A stretch of 64,000 bases of DNA from CADEED01 sp964444835 (GTDB lineage: Bacteria > Pseudomonadota > Gammaproteobacteria > Steroidobacterales > Steroidobacteraceae), in the NCBI GenBank assembly GCA_964444835.1, contig CAYUIT010000006.1:52627-116626 (forward strand), read 5' to 3'. The number at the start of each line of letters is the position of its first letter. Position 1 is the stretch's first letter. The notes under the pieces are model-generated. The model searched no databases, was not told the origin of the DNA, and saw only the letters and a list, made by a program, of their open reading frames with translations. A program made the translations under genes and the position numbers. Shown here in pieces: positions 17,554 through 25,694 of this stretch.

Positions 17554-18215
17554 ATGAAGGCCTCGTGGTCGTACATCGCTCGGTAGTAGCCACCTGCGAG
17601 ACGCGCCGCTGCTTCGAGCTCGAGCCATTCGGAAGTCTCGAGTTCGCAGCTGCGCAACACCTGCCACAGCTCTTGGATGTGTACTTGGTCGGTCTCGCCG
17701 TGACTCGTAAAGAACGTGGCTTGTGTGGGCTTGAGCCCGAGCAGCGTGAGCAACTGCCTCCCATACCGCCCGCCAAACGCAGCACCGATGCCTTCCAAGA
17801 CTGCCGCTGCGGCCAAGCGGGCGAGCGGCGTGTGCTGGGAGATGTCACGCAAGAAGTCGAGGTATCGTTGGGTTGTCGGGTGCGGCGCGAGTGAGGTGAC
17901 ATCGATCGGGGGGTGCTGCGTAGCCGCCAGATCATCCAGTACCCAGCGCCAATGTGTCCGCTCTTCTTCCGCATGCTGCAACAAGTACTCTTTCGCCTGT
18001 GTGTGGCGCCAAGGGCAGTGTGCAGCTGCGAGTGCGAAAGTATATGGGCCTTCGCGAGTTTGGTGGAATACGGTTGTTAGGATAGCGTGGTAGTGAGCGA
18101 GTACCACGGTCCCATCACGAACTCGGCGCAGCAGGGCAGCCTGCTCGAACTGAGCTATCTGCCGCCCGACCTCAAGTTCGAGGCGATCGATACGCGATAA
18201 GTTAGGCGCTTGCAT
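17550..18215 (-). CDS. Haem-oxygenase-like di-iron family protein
   Basis: Protein of 221 residues from the ATG at 18215. Helical, with the metal-ligand pattern of the TenA/haem-oxygenase-like iron enzymes: His and Glu in LLQHAEEERTHWRWVL, Glu in LEGIGAAFGG, and the SHGETDQVHIQELW segment. Members such as UndA, BesC or SznF use two irons and oxygen on fatty acids or amino acids; others are of unknown activity. The start overlaps the end of the upstream N-acyltransferase gene by 14 bases and its stop overlaps the methyltransferase start, so the three are translated together. Substrate unknown. Confidence 0.76.
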   Translation of the reverse strand: MQAPNLSRIDRLELEVGRQIAQFEQAALLRRVRDGTVVLAHYHAILTTVFHQTREGPYTFALAAAHCPWRHTQAKEYLLQHAEEERTHWRWVLDDLAATQHPPIDVTSLAPHPTTQRYLDFLRDISQHTPLARLAAAAVLEGIGAAFGGRYGRQLLTLLGLKPTQATFFTSHGETDQVHIQELWQVLRSCELETSEWLELEAAARLAGGYYRAMYDHEAFI

Positions 18216-18891
18216 GACGATGCTCCGCGAGGAACTGCAACAGCCGTTCGGTGAACGGCGAGCCGATTTGTTGTAAGTAGGGCAAATCCTGCAGGTGCAG
18301 CACCATCCGCTCGAGCTTGCCCACCGTCGGATCCCAGAGAGGCTCGGTATATCGGCGGAAGCCATACGCGCGGAATAATCGGAGCAATCGCGGTGCGCAC
18401 GTGGCAAAGCAGAGGTCGCTGCGCCGCCGCAGACCGATGTCGTAGATCGCATCGAACAGCGCGGCGCGGACGGTGGCATTGCGGTACTCGCTGTGCACGG
18501 CAAGCCGCGAGCACACACCGAGCCGCGCGCGCGGGATCGTACTGAAGCGGGCGAGCTCGAGATCGTCGCGATATCGAGCGAACGCTACATCGTCAGCCAA
18601 GGAATTCCAGCGGACTGTACCGACCACGGTATTGCAATCGAGGGCGGCGAGAACCTCGACGTTAGGTGCTTCGTCAAGTTCGTCGGTGAATCTGCGTTGC
18701 GTCGTGTCCGCGCTGCTGTAAGACTTGCCTTGTTCCTCAACGTAGACGGCGTAGCGCAGCTCGAAAATCTTGGCTCGCTCGTCGTCATTCCGCAGCCGCT
18801 GGACTGTAATGCCGGGATGTACGGGCGCTCGAGGCACTCCCGCTTCGCGCGATGCGACATACATGATCTCTGACTCCCCGCTTTTGGCCAT
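18202..18891 (-). CDS. N-acyl amino acid synthase-like acyltransferase (FeeM/LuxI-related GNAT)
   Basis: Protein of 229 residues from the ATG at 18891. The pattern IFELRYAVYVEEQGKSY near residue 45, followed by GTVRWN and RLGVCSRLAVHSEYRNATVRAALF, matches the FeeM/autoinducer-synthase branch of the GNAT fold, which transfers acyl groups from acyl carrier protein to an amine. The C-terminal LFRAYGFRRYTEPLWDP also fits. It starts the three-gene set with the di-iron and methyltransferase genes. The product may be an N-acyl amino acid or a related signal. A divergent TPR gene begins within about 75 bases or less. Confidence 0.78.
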   Translation of the reverse strand: MAKSGESEIMYVASREAGVPRAPVHPGITVQRLRNDDERAKIFELRYAVYVEEQGKSYSSADTTQRRFTDELDEAPNVEVLAALDCNTVVGTVRWNSLADDVAFARYRDDLELARFSTIPRARLGVCSRLAVHSEYRNATVRAALFDAIYDIGLRRRSDLCFATCAPRLLRLFRAYGFRRYTEPLWDPTVGKLERMVLHLQDLPYLQQIGSPFTERLLQFLAEHRHASA

Positions 18892-18966
18892 GCCATAGTG
18901 ACCTGTCGTATCGGGTCGGCTAGTCTCACCGCCGAGTGCACAGGTTGCGCCGAGAAGGGTCCAAGA

Positions 18967-19878
18967 TTGGCTAAGCGCAAGGTTTCGAACGCTGTGATGG
19001 CCCGCCGCCTCCATCGGCGGGCTGGCAAGCTGTCCGATAAAGGCCGTAAAGAGGAAGCGCTTTCACTCTACAAGCAGGCCCTAACATTCGACTTCGCGCG
19101 CTCCGATACGCATTACAACGTCGGGCTCATTTACAAGTACCGGCGCAAGTGGCGCGAGTCGCTCCGCTACAACCGCGCTGCCGTGCAATTGGATCCGACC
19201 AGCGAGCCGGCTAACTGGAATCTCGCAATCGCCGCCACGGCGCTGCGCAAGTGGACCCTGGTGCGCGCCGCTTGGCGCAGGATCGGCGTACTCGAGAAGC
19301 CGGGTAGTGGTCCGATTGACGGCGACTTCGGCCAGGCTTGCGTGCGTCTCAACGCAGATGGGCCAGCGGGCGCAACGGTCGAGGTTGTTTGGGTGCGGCG
19401 TGTATGTCCCGTGCGCGGCCGTATCTACAACATTCCGACGATCGGGACGGGGTACCGCTTCGGTGACATCGTGCTGCACGACGGCGCGCCGATGGGCTAC
19501 CGAAAAAACGCGAATGGCCAAGAGCGCCCGGTCTTCAACGCCCTCGAGCTGTTTGAACGCTCGACGTACCACACATTCGTGGCCTCGATCGTGGCGCCCG
19601 AAGCCGATGACGTGCTTGCGCTTGAGTCGTTAGCCGATCGAGTCGGTTTGCCGTTTGAAGATTGGCAGCAGAGCGTGCGCTATCTGTGCAAAGCCTGTAG
19701 CGAGGGGCGGCCGCACGAGCAGCACGACCATGCGCTTCCAGTAAAGGAATGGGAGCCGGAGCGCGAAGTGGCCTTCGCCGCGGAATCCGACAAGCGGCTG
19801 CGTCGCGTGCTGAAGGAGTGGAAACTGGGAGGCGTGGGACGAGCGCTGCGCGGACTCGAGAACGCTACCACCTCGTGA
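18967..19878 (+). CDS. TPR-containing protein of unknown function
   Basis: Protein of about 303 residues. The start is ambiguous: a GTG at 18898 would begin only 7 bases from the divergent acyltransferase; I prefer the TTG at 18967 after GAGAAGGG, while an ATG at 18997 is also possible. Residues about 15-95 hold two TPR-like repeats (GRKEEALSLYKQALTFDFARSD, THYNVGLIYKYRRKWRESLR). The C-terminal 200 residues have two Cys in LCKACSEG and RRVCPVRGRIY and no family I know. Basic N-terminus, soluble. It ends just before a strong hairpin. Confidence 0.7.
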   Translation: MAKRKVSNAVMARRLHRRAGKLSDKGRKEEALSLYKQALTFDFARSDTHYNVGLIYKYRRKWRESLRYNRAAVQLDPTSEPANWNLAIAATALRKWTLVRAAWRRIGVLEKPGSGPIDGDFGQACVRLNADGPAGATVEVVWVRRVCPVRGRIYNIPTIGTGYRFGDIVLHDGAPMGYRKNANGQERPVFNALELFERSTYHTFVASIVAPEADDVLALESLADRVGLPFEDWQQSVRYLCKACSEGRPHEQHDHALPVKEWEPEREVAFAAESDKRLRRVLKEWKLGGVGRALRGLENATTS

Positions 19879-19880
19879 CG

Positions 19881-19909
19881 CCGGCCACGCGGAGCGACCG
19901 CGTGGCCGG
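19881..19909. terminator. Bidirectional hairpin terminator candidate
   Basis: Perfect 12-bp inverted repeat: CCGGCCACGCGG (19881-19892), loop AGCGA, CCGCGTGGCCGG (19898-19909). It lies between the convergent TPR gene and TonB receptor gene. No T-run on either side, so intrinsic termination is likely but weaker than a classic site. Confidence 0.65.
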
Positions 19910-19926
19910 GCCATCGAGACAAACAA

Positions 19927-22041
19927 CTAGAAACTGAACAGTGCGCGCACCATATATGTACGCGGCGAACCCGGCGCGATCCACAGCCGCGCATACGAGC
20001 TTGCGTAGTACTCTTCATCGAACAAGTTGTCGATGTCGGCACTGATTTTGATGCGCTCGTTTGGCGACCATGAACCCATCAGGCTAACAAGCGTGTAGCT
20101 CGGCAGCACGAAGCTTGGCACGCCGGTCTCACCCAAGCGATCGGCCACGTACGTGGCGCCCACACCGCCGGAGATGCGGCTGGTGCCGATGTTCCACTCG
20201 TTGATGAGCACAACGTTGGCTTGGTTCTTGGGAATGTTGATCAGACGGCTACCCGGCGGCAGAGCGAGGCCGAAGTTCGGATCGAGTGCCGACTTCGTCA
20301 CCGCAGCATCCGTGTGTGCGTACGAGAAGTTGAGCGACAACGAGTCGGTGAGCTTGCCGTTCACGTCGACTTCAACGCCCTTGCTCTCAGCCTCACCTGC
20401 CGCGAGCGAGAAGCCCGCATTGATCGGGTCGGCCGTGAGAATGTTCGACTTCTCCGCTTTGTAGACGGCGATCGTCGCCGAAATGCGCTTGTCGTCTGTC
20501 GTTAGCTTGGTGCCGATTTCATACGACTTGCTGATCTCGGGCTCGAATGGTGTGCCCGTGAAGTCGAAGCCGCCGTTCGGTCGGAACCCTTTCGAATAGC
20601 TGAGATACACCGTCGCATTGTCGGTGGCGTCGTAGACGAGACCGAAACGTGGGCTGGTGGCCGTATCGGACTGCTCCGTCACGGCGTTCGTCGCGCGGTT
20701 GGTGATCTTTTGCTCGTAGTCGTCGAAGCGCAGGCCTACTAACACCTTCCAGCGATCTGTTAGGTCGATCTGGTCCTGGATATAGACACCGATGGCATTC
20801 TGCTCTTCGAGCGAGTTGACGAAAGCACCTGGCGTACGTGTTTGGCCATACACCGGATTGAAGACGTTGATCGAATACGGATTCGCGAGTGTCGGGCGGA
20901 AGCGCGTCTGGATTTGATCGACCTCGTAATCGTAGTAGTCGACGCCCATCAAGAAGTGATTGGTCATCGAGCCAAACTCATGGCTGCCCGACAGCTCCAG
21001 ACGGCTCGTGACATCGTCTGTGTCGTAATCGCGGAAGCGGCGCTGCCGCGATAACGTCGTGCCGGTCGCATAAAACGGCTGGCGGCCGGCAACGAGTTCT
21101 GGATCGCTCGAGAAGCCTTCGAACGACGACTTGCGCAGCCCGAGACCGCCGAGCACAGTCCAATCGCCCGCGAATTCGTGCTGAAACACGAGCTGATGTC
21201 CTTGCGCCTTCACCGTCGTGACGCCATCACCGGGTTCGCCCAAAAAGCGCGAGATCGGCACCGCACCCACGACACCACCCGGCGCCACGACGCCGCGGTC
21301 GAACGGCGCTTCTTGCTTCACATTTTCATATTCGTAGCTGATGGTCGTGTTCTCGCCGATGCGGAACAAGAACGACGGCGTGATGGACAGCTTCTCGAAC
21401 GTGATGAAGTCGCGGAAGCTATCTGCATCTTCGTACGCGCCATTGATGCGAAACGCGATCGAATCGGTGATCGGGCCCGTGTAGTCGCCCGCGATGCGCT
21501 TGGTGCTGAATCGACCGGCGGCCAATTCCACGCTGCCCTTACGATCGAACTCCGGCTTGCGAGTAATGATATTGATCGTGCCGCCCGGCTCGGCGCGGCC
21601 GTACAGCGCGGAGCCCGGACCCTTCAGGACTTCGATGCGTTCGATGTTCGAGGCATCGCGTCGGCCGCTGAAGCCGCGGCCATTGTTGAAACCATTGACG
21701 AGATAACCACTCGGCGTGTTCTCGTCACCCGCAAAGCCGCGAATCGCGAAACTATCCCAGAGGCCGCCGAAGGTATTCTGGCGCGCGATACCGCTTGCGA
21801 GATCAAGCACATCGTCGAGCTTGGTGACGCCCACGTTTTGCAGCAACGCAGTGTCGAGCACCTGCACACTCTGTGGCAGATCCTCAATCGGCACATCGCC
21901 ACGGAACGGCTGCTTCACCGCTGTGACGACGACTTCTTCGAGATTATCCTTCGTCGACTCGGGTGCCTGCGCGAGCGCGGCGCCAGAGAGGCATGCGGTG
22001 ACGGTGAACAGAACTCTTTTAATGTTGTTTTCGGTCGACAC
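19927..22041 (-). CDS. TonB-dependent siderophore receptor
   Basis: Outer-membrane receptor of 704 residues. A signal peptide ends at about residue 25 (GAALAQA), then the TonB box EEVVVTA. The plug domain shows LPQSVQVLD, RGF, RIEVLKGPGSALYGRAEPGGTINI. The barrel ends in a terminal Phe (RALFSF). The RGF-plug pattern and the SRFG-like barrel motifs fit the ferric-siderophore class. It takes up an iron chelate using the TonB-ExbBD energy system. It is divergent from a PepSY reductase-like membrane protein, a common pair for siderophore iron release. No Fur box could be recognised in the 194 bases between them. Confidence 0.93.
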   Translation of the reverse strand: MSTENNIKRVLFTVTACLSGAALAQAPESTKDNLEEVVVTAVKQPFRGDVPIEDLPQSVQVLDTALLQNVGVTKLDDVLDLASGIARQNTFGGLWDSFAIRGFAGDENTPSGYLVNGFNNGRGFSGRRDASNIERIEVLKGPGSALYGRAEPGGTINIITRKPEFDRKGSVELAAGRFSTKRIAGDYTGPITDSIAFRINGAYEDADSFRDFITFEKLSITPSFLFRIGENTTISYEYENVKQEAPFDRGVVAPGGVVGAVPISRFLGEPGDGVTTVKAQGHQLVFQHEFAGDWTVLGGLGLRKSSFEGFSSDPELVAGRQPFYATGTTLSRQRRFRDYDTDDVTSRLELSGSHEFGSMTNHFLMGVDYYDYEVDQIQTRFRPTLANPYSINVFNPVYGQTRTPGAFVNSLEEQNAIGVYIQDQIDLTDRWKVLVGLRFDDYEQKITNRATNAVTEQSDTATSPRFGLVYDATDNATVYLSYSKGFRPNGGFDFTGTPFEPEISKSYEIGTKLTTDDKRISATIAVYKAEKSNILTADPINAGFSLAAGEAESKGVEVDVNGKLTDSLSLNFSYAHTDAAVTKSALDPNFGLALPPGSRLINIPKNQANVVLINEWNIGTSRISGGVGATYVADRLGETGVPSFVLPSYTLVSLMGSWSPNERIKISADIDNLFDEEYYASSYARLWIAPGSPRTYMVRALFSF

Positions 22042-22079
22042 GGGCAGCTCCTGTGGGTTGTAGATCCCAACTTCTAATG

Positions 22080-22125
22080 CACCACGTTACATTGTACCAA
22101 TCGGCGTGGTGAAGAATACCGATTG
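22080..22125. promoter_or_regulatory. Two interleaved inverted repeats between receptor and PepSY gene
   Basis: CACCACG (22080-22086) is the reverse complement of CGTGGTG (22105-22111), and CAATCGG (22098-22104) of CCGATTG (22119-22125). The four arms alternate, as in a pseudoknot or two overlapping operators. They sit in the shared promoter region of the iron genes. Function is unproven and chance is possible. Confidence 0.3.
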
Positions 22126-22235
22126 CAAGGCTTAATTCCACATGGACACACCGTTGCGACGGCCCTGTTCGGCATGAAGTCCCATGTCAGCGATCCTAGC
22201 GTTGTGGTGGCGCCGCAACGTACCGAGGGAGGTCC

Positions 22236-23657
22236 ATGACAACGCTGCACCGATGGCTGGGCATCACGATCGGCTGGTTGCTCTGCGTCTGGTTGGTGAG
22301 CGGCATCGTGCAGAGCTTCGTGCCGTTTCCCGCGTTGTCAGCCGCGGAGCGACGCGCGGCGACGCAAGTGTTTGCGCCCGTCGCAGTCGTGACCCTGCCG
22401 GCGACGGACCGTACGGCGCCGATTGAGCGCTTGCGACTAACAAGTGTCGCCGGCGTGGCGCGTTGGGTCGCGACACCCAGTGACGGTCTCGCGCTCGCGT
22501 TCGACGCGTCGACTGGCGCGCGCTTGGCCGCGATCGATTCAAAAGCGGCGGTGCAGATTGCCGAGCAATTTCACGGGACGGCGGCTGCCAGCGTGACGGG
22601 CCCGATTCCGTTCGATCGCTGGACGGTGCATGACAAATACCTGCCGTATCGTCCGATGTTCCGTGTGCATTTCGCCGATGCTGCGGGCACGCAGCTCTAT
22701 GTGGCTGCGGCGACGGGTGAGATCGTGCAGCGAACGACGGTGCGGCAGCGCGGTTGGAACTATGTCGGCGCGCTTTTGCATTGGATCAACCTCGGCACAC
22801 TGCGCGCCCATTTCGAAACTTGGCACTTCGTCATTCGAGCTCTGGCGAGCATTGCGCTCGTGTTGGTCTTTGCGGGCTTGTTCGTTGGTATTCGCAGTGC
22901 TTGGCTCAGCTACCAGCGTGCCCGTCAAAAGTTGTCGCCATACCGTGGCCTGCGTCGCTATCACCACTTGTTAGGTCTTGCCGCAGGGCTAATCATTCTG
23001 TGGTGGTTGGCGAGTGGGTGGCTGTCGCTCGATCGCGGTACTTTCTTCAACGGTGCGCAACCCACAGTGGCTGAACGCGCAGCGCTGCGTGGCGGGACGC
23101 TGTGGGATGCCGCGGAGGCGTTCCGCGCGTATATCCCGGGCGCGATGCGCGACGCGATTGAGCTCGAATGGACAACCATCTCCAGCATGCCGCGGCTGAC
23201 GGTTCGCACGCACCGCGAGGCGCGTTACTACGTGCTGGGCGAAGGGAATGCGCTCGCCGTAGCGCCGCTGCTCGACGAGCCGACGTTACGTTCCGCAGCG
23301 GAGCGTGCATTCGCGCCGCTACGCGTACGAACCATCACCGTACCCGGGCCCGACGATGCCTACGCGCGGCGCGGCGCTCCGTTCGCCACGACGGTCCGTC
23401 GGCTCGAGTTTGCCGACCCCGACCACACATGGCTGCATATCGATGCAGCGAGTGGCGAGGTGATCTCGTTGATGGACGCGAGCCGGCGCCGCTACCGATG
23501 GCTCGTCGATGGGATGCACACGCTCGACTTTCCACTACTGAACCGTGCTGGCTCGCTGTGGCATGTGTTGTTAGTCGTCGCGACGACGTTCGCTTTGTTG
23601 TTCGTGCTCACCGGCATCGCACTCGCATGGCGACGCCTACGCGGCGCGCGTCATTGA
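22236..23657 (+). CDS. PepSY domain membrane protein, likely ferric-siderophore reductase
   Basis: Protein of 473 residues starting at an ATG after GGGAGG. N-terminal membrane helix with HRWLGITIGWLLCVWLVSG, then periplasmic PepSY-like segments, helices at about residues 200-225 and 250-270 (HHLLGLAAGLIILWWLASG), and a final helix (LLVVATTFALLFVLTGIALAW). The repeated His on helices could bind haem. Proteins of this layout sit next to siderophore receptors and reduce or release iron in the inner membrane or periplasm. The position divergent from the receptor supports this role. Its 3' end overlaps the convergent Lrp gene by 7 bases. Confidence 0.82.
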   Translation: MTTLHRWLGITIGWLLCVWLVSGIVQSFVPFPALSAAERRAATQVFAPVAVVTLPATDRTAPIERLRLTSVAGVARWVATPSDGLALAFDASTGARLAAIDSKAAVQIAEQFHGTAAASVTGPIPFDRWTVHDKYLPYRPMFRVHFADAAGTQLYVAAATGEIVQRTTVRQRGWNYVGALLHWINLGTLRAHFETWHFVIRALASIALVLVFAGLFVGIRSAWLSYQRARQKLSPYRGLRRYHHLLGLAAGLIILWWLASGWLSLDRGTFFNGAQPTVAERAALRGGTLWDAAEAFRAYIPGAMRDAIELEWTTISSMPRLTVRTHREARYYVLGEGNALAVAPLLDEPTLRSAAERAFAPLRVRTITVPGPDDAYARRGAPFATTVRRLEFADPDHTWLHIDAASGEVISLMDASRRRYRWLVDGMHTLDFPLLNRAGSLWHVLLVVATTFALLFVLTGIALAWRRLRGARH

Positions 23658-24151
23658 GGCTCGTCGCCAAACAACTTCGTCAACGGATAGTGCAGCTTCT
23701 GGAACGGTGTTTTGATGACGATGTAGCTGAAGTATTTCGCGACGCCGATCTGTCGTTCGAGAATCCCTTCCATCACCGATTGATAGTGAGCTACTCCGCG
23801 CGTCAAAAACTTCAGTAGATAGTCGTAGCCACCGCTGATGAGGTGGCATTCGATCACTTCATCGACGGCGCGAATGCTCTGTTCGAACTTTGCAAAATCT
23901 TCGCGCTTGTGGTCGTGCAGCGTGACCTCGGTAAACACCGTGATGGTTTCGCCGAGCTTCGCGATGTCGATCTGCGCGTTGTAGCTTGTGATATAGCCCG
24001 CTTCTTCGAGGCGCTTGACGCGGAGCAAGCACGGGCTCGGTGACAGCGACACGGCATTCGCAAGATTGATATTGGTGATACGACCGTTGCGCTGCAGTTC
24101 GGCCAGAATCTTCATATCGATGCGATCGAGCTTGATGTTCCGCGAAGCCAT
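23651..24151 (-). CDS. Lrp/AsnC family transcriptional regulator
   Basis: Protein of 166 residues, standard for the family. N-terminal winged helix (LDRIDMKILAELQRNGRITN, then LSPSPCLLRVKRLEEAGYI) and a C-terminal RAM ligand domain (TVFTEVTL, VIECHLISGGYDYLLKFLT). These regulators sense amino acids and control amino acid metabolism or transport. It lies 9 bases after the HAD gene, at the end of a minus-strand set with GNAT and DUF1624 genes. The nearby amine/peptide locus at 27092-35346 is a plausible target; no site was identified. Confidence 0.92.
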   Translation of the reverse strand: MASRNIKLDRIDMKILAELQRNGRITNINLANAVSLSPSPCLLRVKRLEEAGYITSYNAQIDIAKLGETITVFTEVTLHDHKREDFAKFEQSIRAVDEVIECHLISGGYDYLLKFLTRGVAHYQSVMEGILERQIGVAKYFSYIVIKTPFQKLHYPLTKLFGDEPQ

Positions 24152-24160
24152 ACTAACTAC

Positions 24161-24850
24161 TCACGCACGCAGATGGGCTTGATGATCGCGCACGAGTTCG
24201 GCGAGGTCACCAAAAGAGGACGCAGCCGAACGCGCTTCGCTGGCGTGCCGGTCGATCAGCGCGCCAGCGATGCCGGCGGCCTTGGCCGGTGCAAGATCAT
24301 GGGGCACGCTGGCACAAACGTGCAACACATCGCGTGTCGCAACGCCGAGCGTGGTCGCGCGGGTGGCGAGCAACGAAAAGTGGCGTGAATTTGGCTTGAA
24401 GCCCTGGGCGTCTTGGCTCGACAACACGATGTCGAACCGCAGCTCAAAGCGGCGACTGACAACCTCGAGGCTGGCACGGTCGGCATTGCTCACGAGCGCC
24501 AAGGGCCCATAGCGCTTGAAGTATTGGACGGCACCGGGGGCGTCTGCGAACGCGGGCCAATGATCGATCGAGCGGGCAAACAGCCGATCGTCCTCATCAG
24601 CGGGCGGAACTCCCCATTCCCGTCCGAGGCGTCGATGCGCTTCGGCGAGAATGACACTGTACGGTTCTCGCGGCAGGTCTGCCATGGCTGCGGCTTCGTG
24701 CCGTGAGAACAGTGCGAGCAGTTGCGAGCGATCAAGGCGGCGCTCGGCGCGCGTCAACAGTGGTCGCAGTGCGGTTGTGAGCCCGGCATCGCGATCGATC
24801 AATGTCCCGAAGCAGGCAAAGCTCAGCAATCGGAAGTGAGCAAACGCCAT
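24161..24850 (-). CDS. HAD-superfamily protein with missing catalytic Asp
   Basis: Protein of 229 residues aligned in pattern with type II haloacid dehalogenases. Motif I reads SFACFGTLID where active members have FDCYGTL: the Asp nucleophile is replaced by Ala (codon GCC). The other motifs are present: LVSNADR (motif II), FKPNSRHF (Lys) and SVPHDLAPAKAAG (acidic). The gene is not truncated and keeps normal codon use. It may bind a ligand or regulate without hydrolysing. The intact paralogue in the window is at 31942-32610. It lies 10 bases from the GNAT gene and 9 from lrp. Confidence 0.84.
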   Translation of the reverse strand: MAFAHFRLLSFACFGTLIDRDAGLTTALRPLLTRAERRLDRSQLLALFSRHEAAAMADLPREPYSVILAEAHRRLGREWGVPPADEDDRLFARSIDHWPAFADAPGAVQYFKRYGPLALVSNADRASLEVVSRRFELRFDIVLSSQDAQGFKPNSRHFSLLATRATTLGVATRDVLHVCASVPHDLAPAKAAGIAGALIDRHASEARSAASSFGDLAELVRDHQAHLRA

Positions 24851-24860
24851 GAGCTGTCGG

Positions 24861-25694
24861 TCAACAGTACGCTTGCGACACGATCGCGTAGCGTGCGCAG
24901 GTGCTGTCAGTCGGCAGCGGTGCGCCGCGACGCATCAACGTCACACGATCGACGCAACTAAGGCCGGCTGCCGCAAGCGCCCCCTTCAGGGTCTGTGCTT
25001 CGGTGGGTATATCGAGTCGACCGATGCCGTCGATCGTGCTGAGTGCATGCGCGGCCAGCGTACTGGCGATCGACTCAGTCTCTGCGATGACGGGGCCAAC
25101 GGTCGTGCCACGACCGGCCGGACGCAACAATGCGAAGCCACATAGCTGACCCGCACGTTCGGCGACAAAGCCGCGCTGCGACTCATGCCACACAGCATGG
25201 ATCAAAGCTTCGCGATCCCCGCCAAGTGCACGCCGATCCATGCTAACGACAGCGCTCAAGTCTGCCGCATCCAAACTTCGGATACGCCAGTGGTTAGTCG
25301 CAGGTGGCGGGAGCCGAATAACCGTGCCTTGCCATTGCTCGATGACCCCGACGTCGACGAAGCCGAGATCGCGGTAGAGCTTGATTCCCGCAGGCGTGGC
25401 GATCAGGCACAGCGTTCGCGCACCCGCGCCATCGATCAGGGCTTGCATCAGGCGGCGGCCGATTCCGCGTCCTTGCCGATCCGGGCGTACGACCACGAGG
25501 CCAATCGTCGCGAACGCGGGGCCGTAATCCCAACGAAGTGCGGTCCCAACGAGCGTGCCGTCCTCATCTAACTCGCCGATACCGTGACCGAGCCGCAGCG
25601 CGAGCGACCAGTCATGCGCTTGATGCGACCAGTTCTGTGCTTGTGTGAGCGTGAGACCGGTGGCCGCGTCGGCCAGCGTCAGCGGGCGCAACAT
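24861..25694 (-). CDS. GNAT acetyltransferase, two-domain
   Basis: Protein of 277 residues from the ATG at 25694; the upstream stop shares one base with it (TGATG), so translation is coupled. The first GNAT domain carries the acetyl-CoA loop VVVRPDRQGRGIGRRLMQAL near residue 70 and a family-typical KLYRDLGF. The second half (residues about 140-277) looks like an Acetyltransf_18-type GNAT domain lacking a canonical loop. The acceptor is unknown; YitH-like proteins have this plan. It follows a DUF1624 membrane acyltransferase gene. Confidence 0.82.
   Translation of the reverse strand: MLRPLTLADAATGLTLTQAQNWSHQAHDWSLALRLGHGIGELDEDGTLVGTALRWDYGPAFATIGLVVVRPDRQGRGIGRRLMQALIDGAGARTLCLIATPAGIKLYRDLGFVDVGVIEQWQGTVIRLPPPATNHWRIRSLDAADLSAVVSMDRRALGGDREALIHAVWHESQRGFVAERAGQLCGFALLRPAGRGTTVGPVIAETESIASTLAAHALSTIDGIGRLDIPTEAQTLKGALAAAGLSCVDRVTLMRRGAPLPTDSTCARYAIVSQAYC

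Noticed and set aside
22042..22235. Fur box between the TonB receptor and PepSY genes
   Set aside because: I could not find a stretch near the GATAATGATAATCATTATC consensus on either strand.
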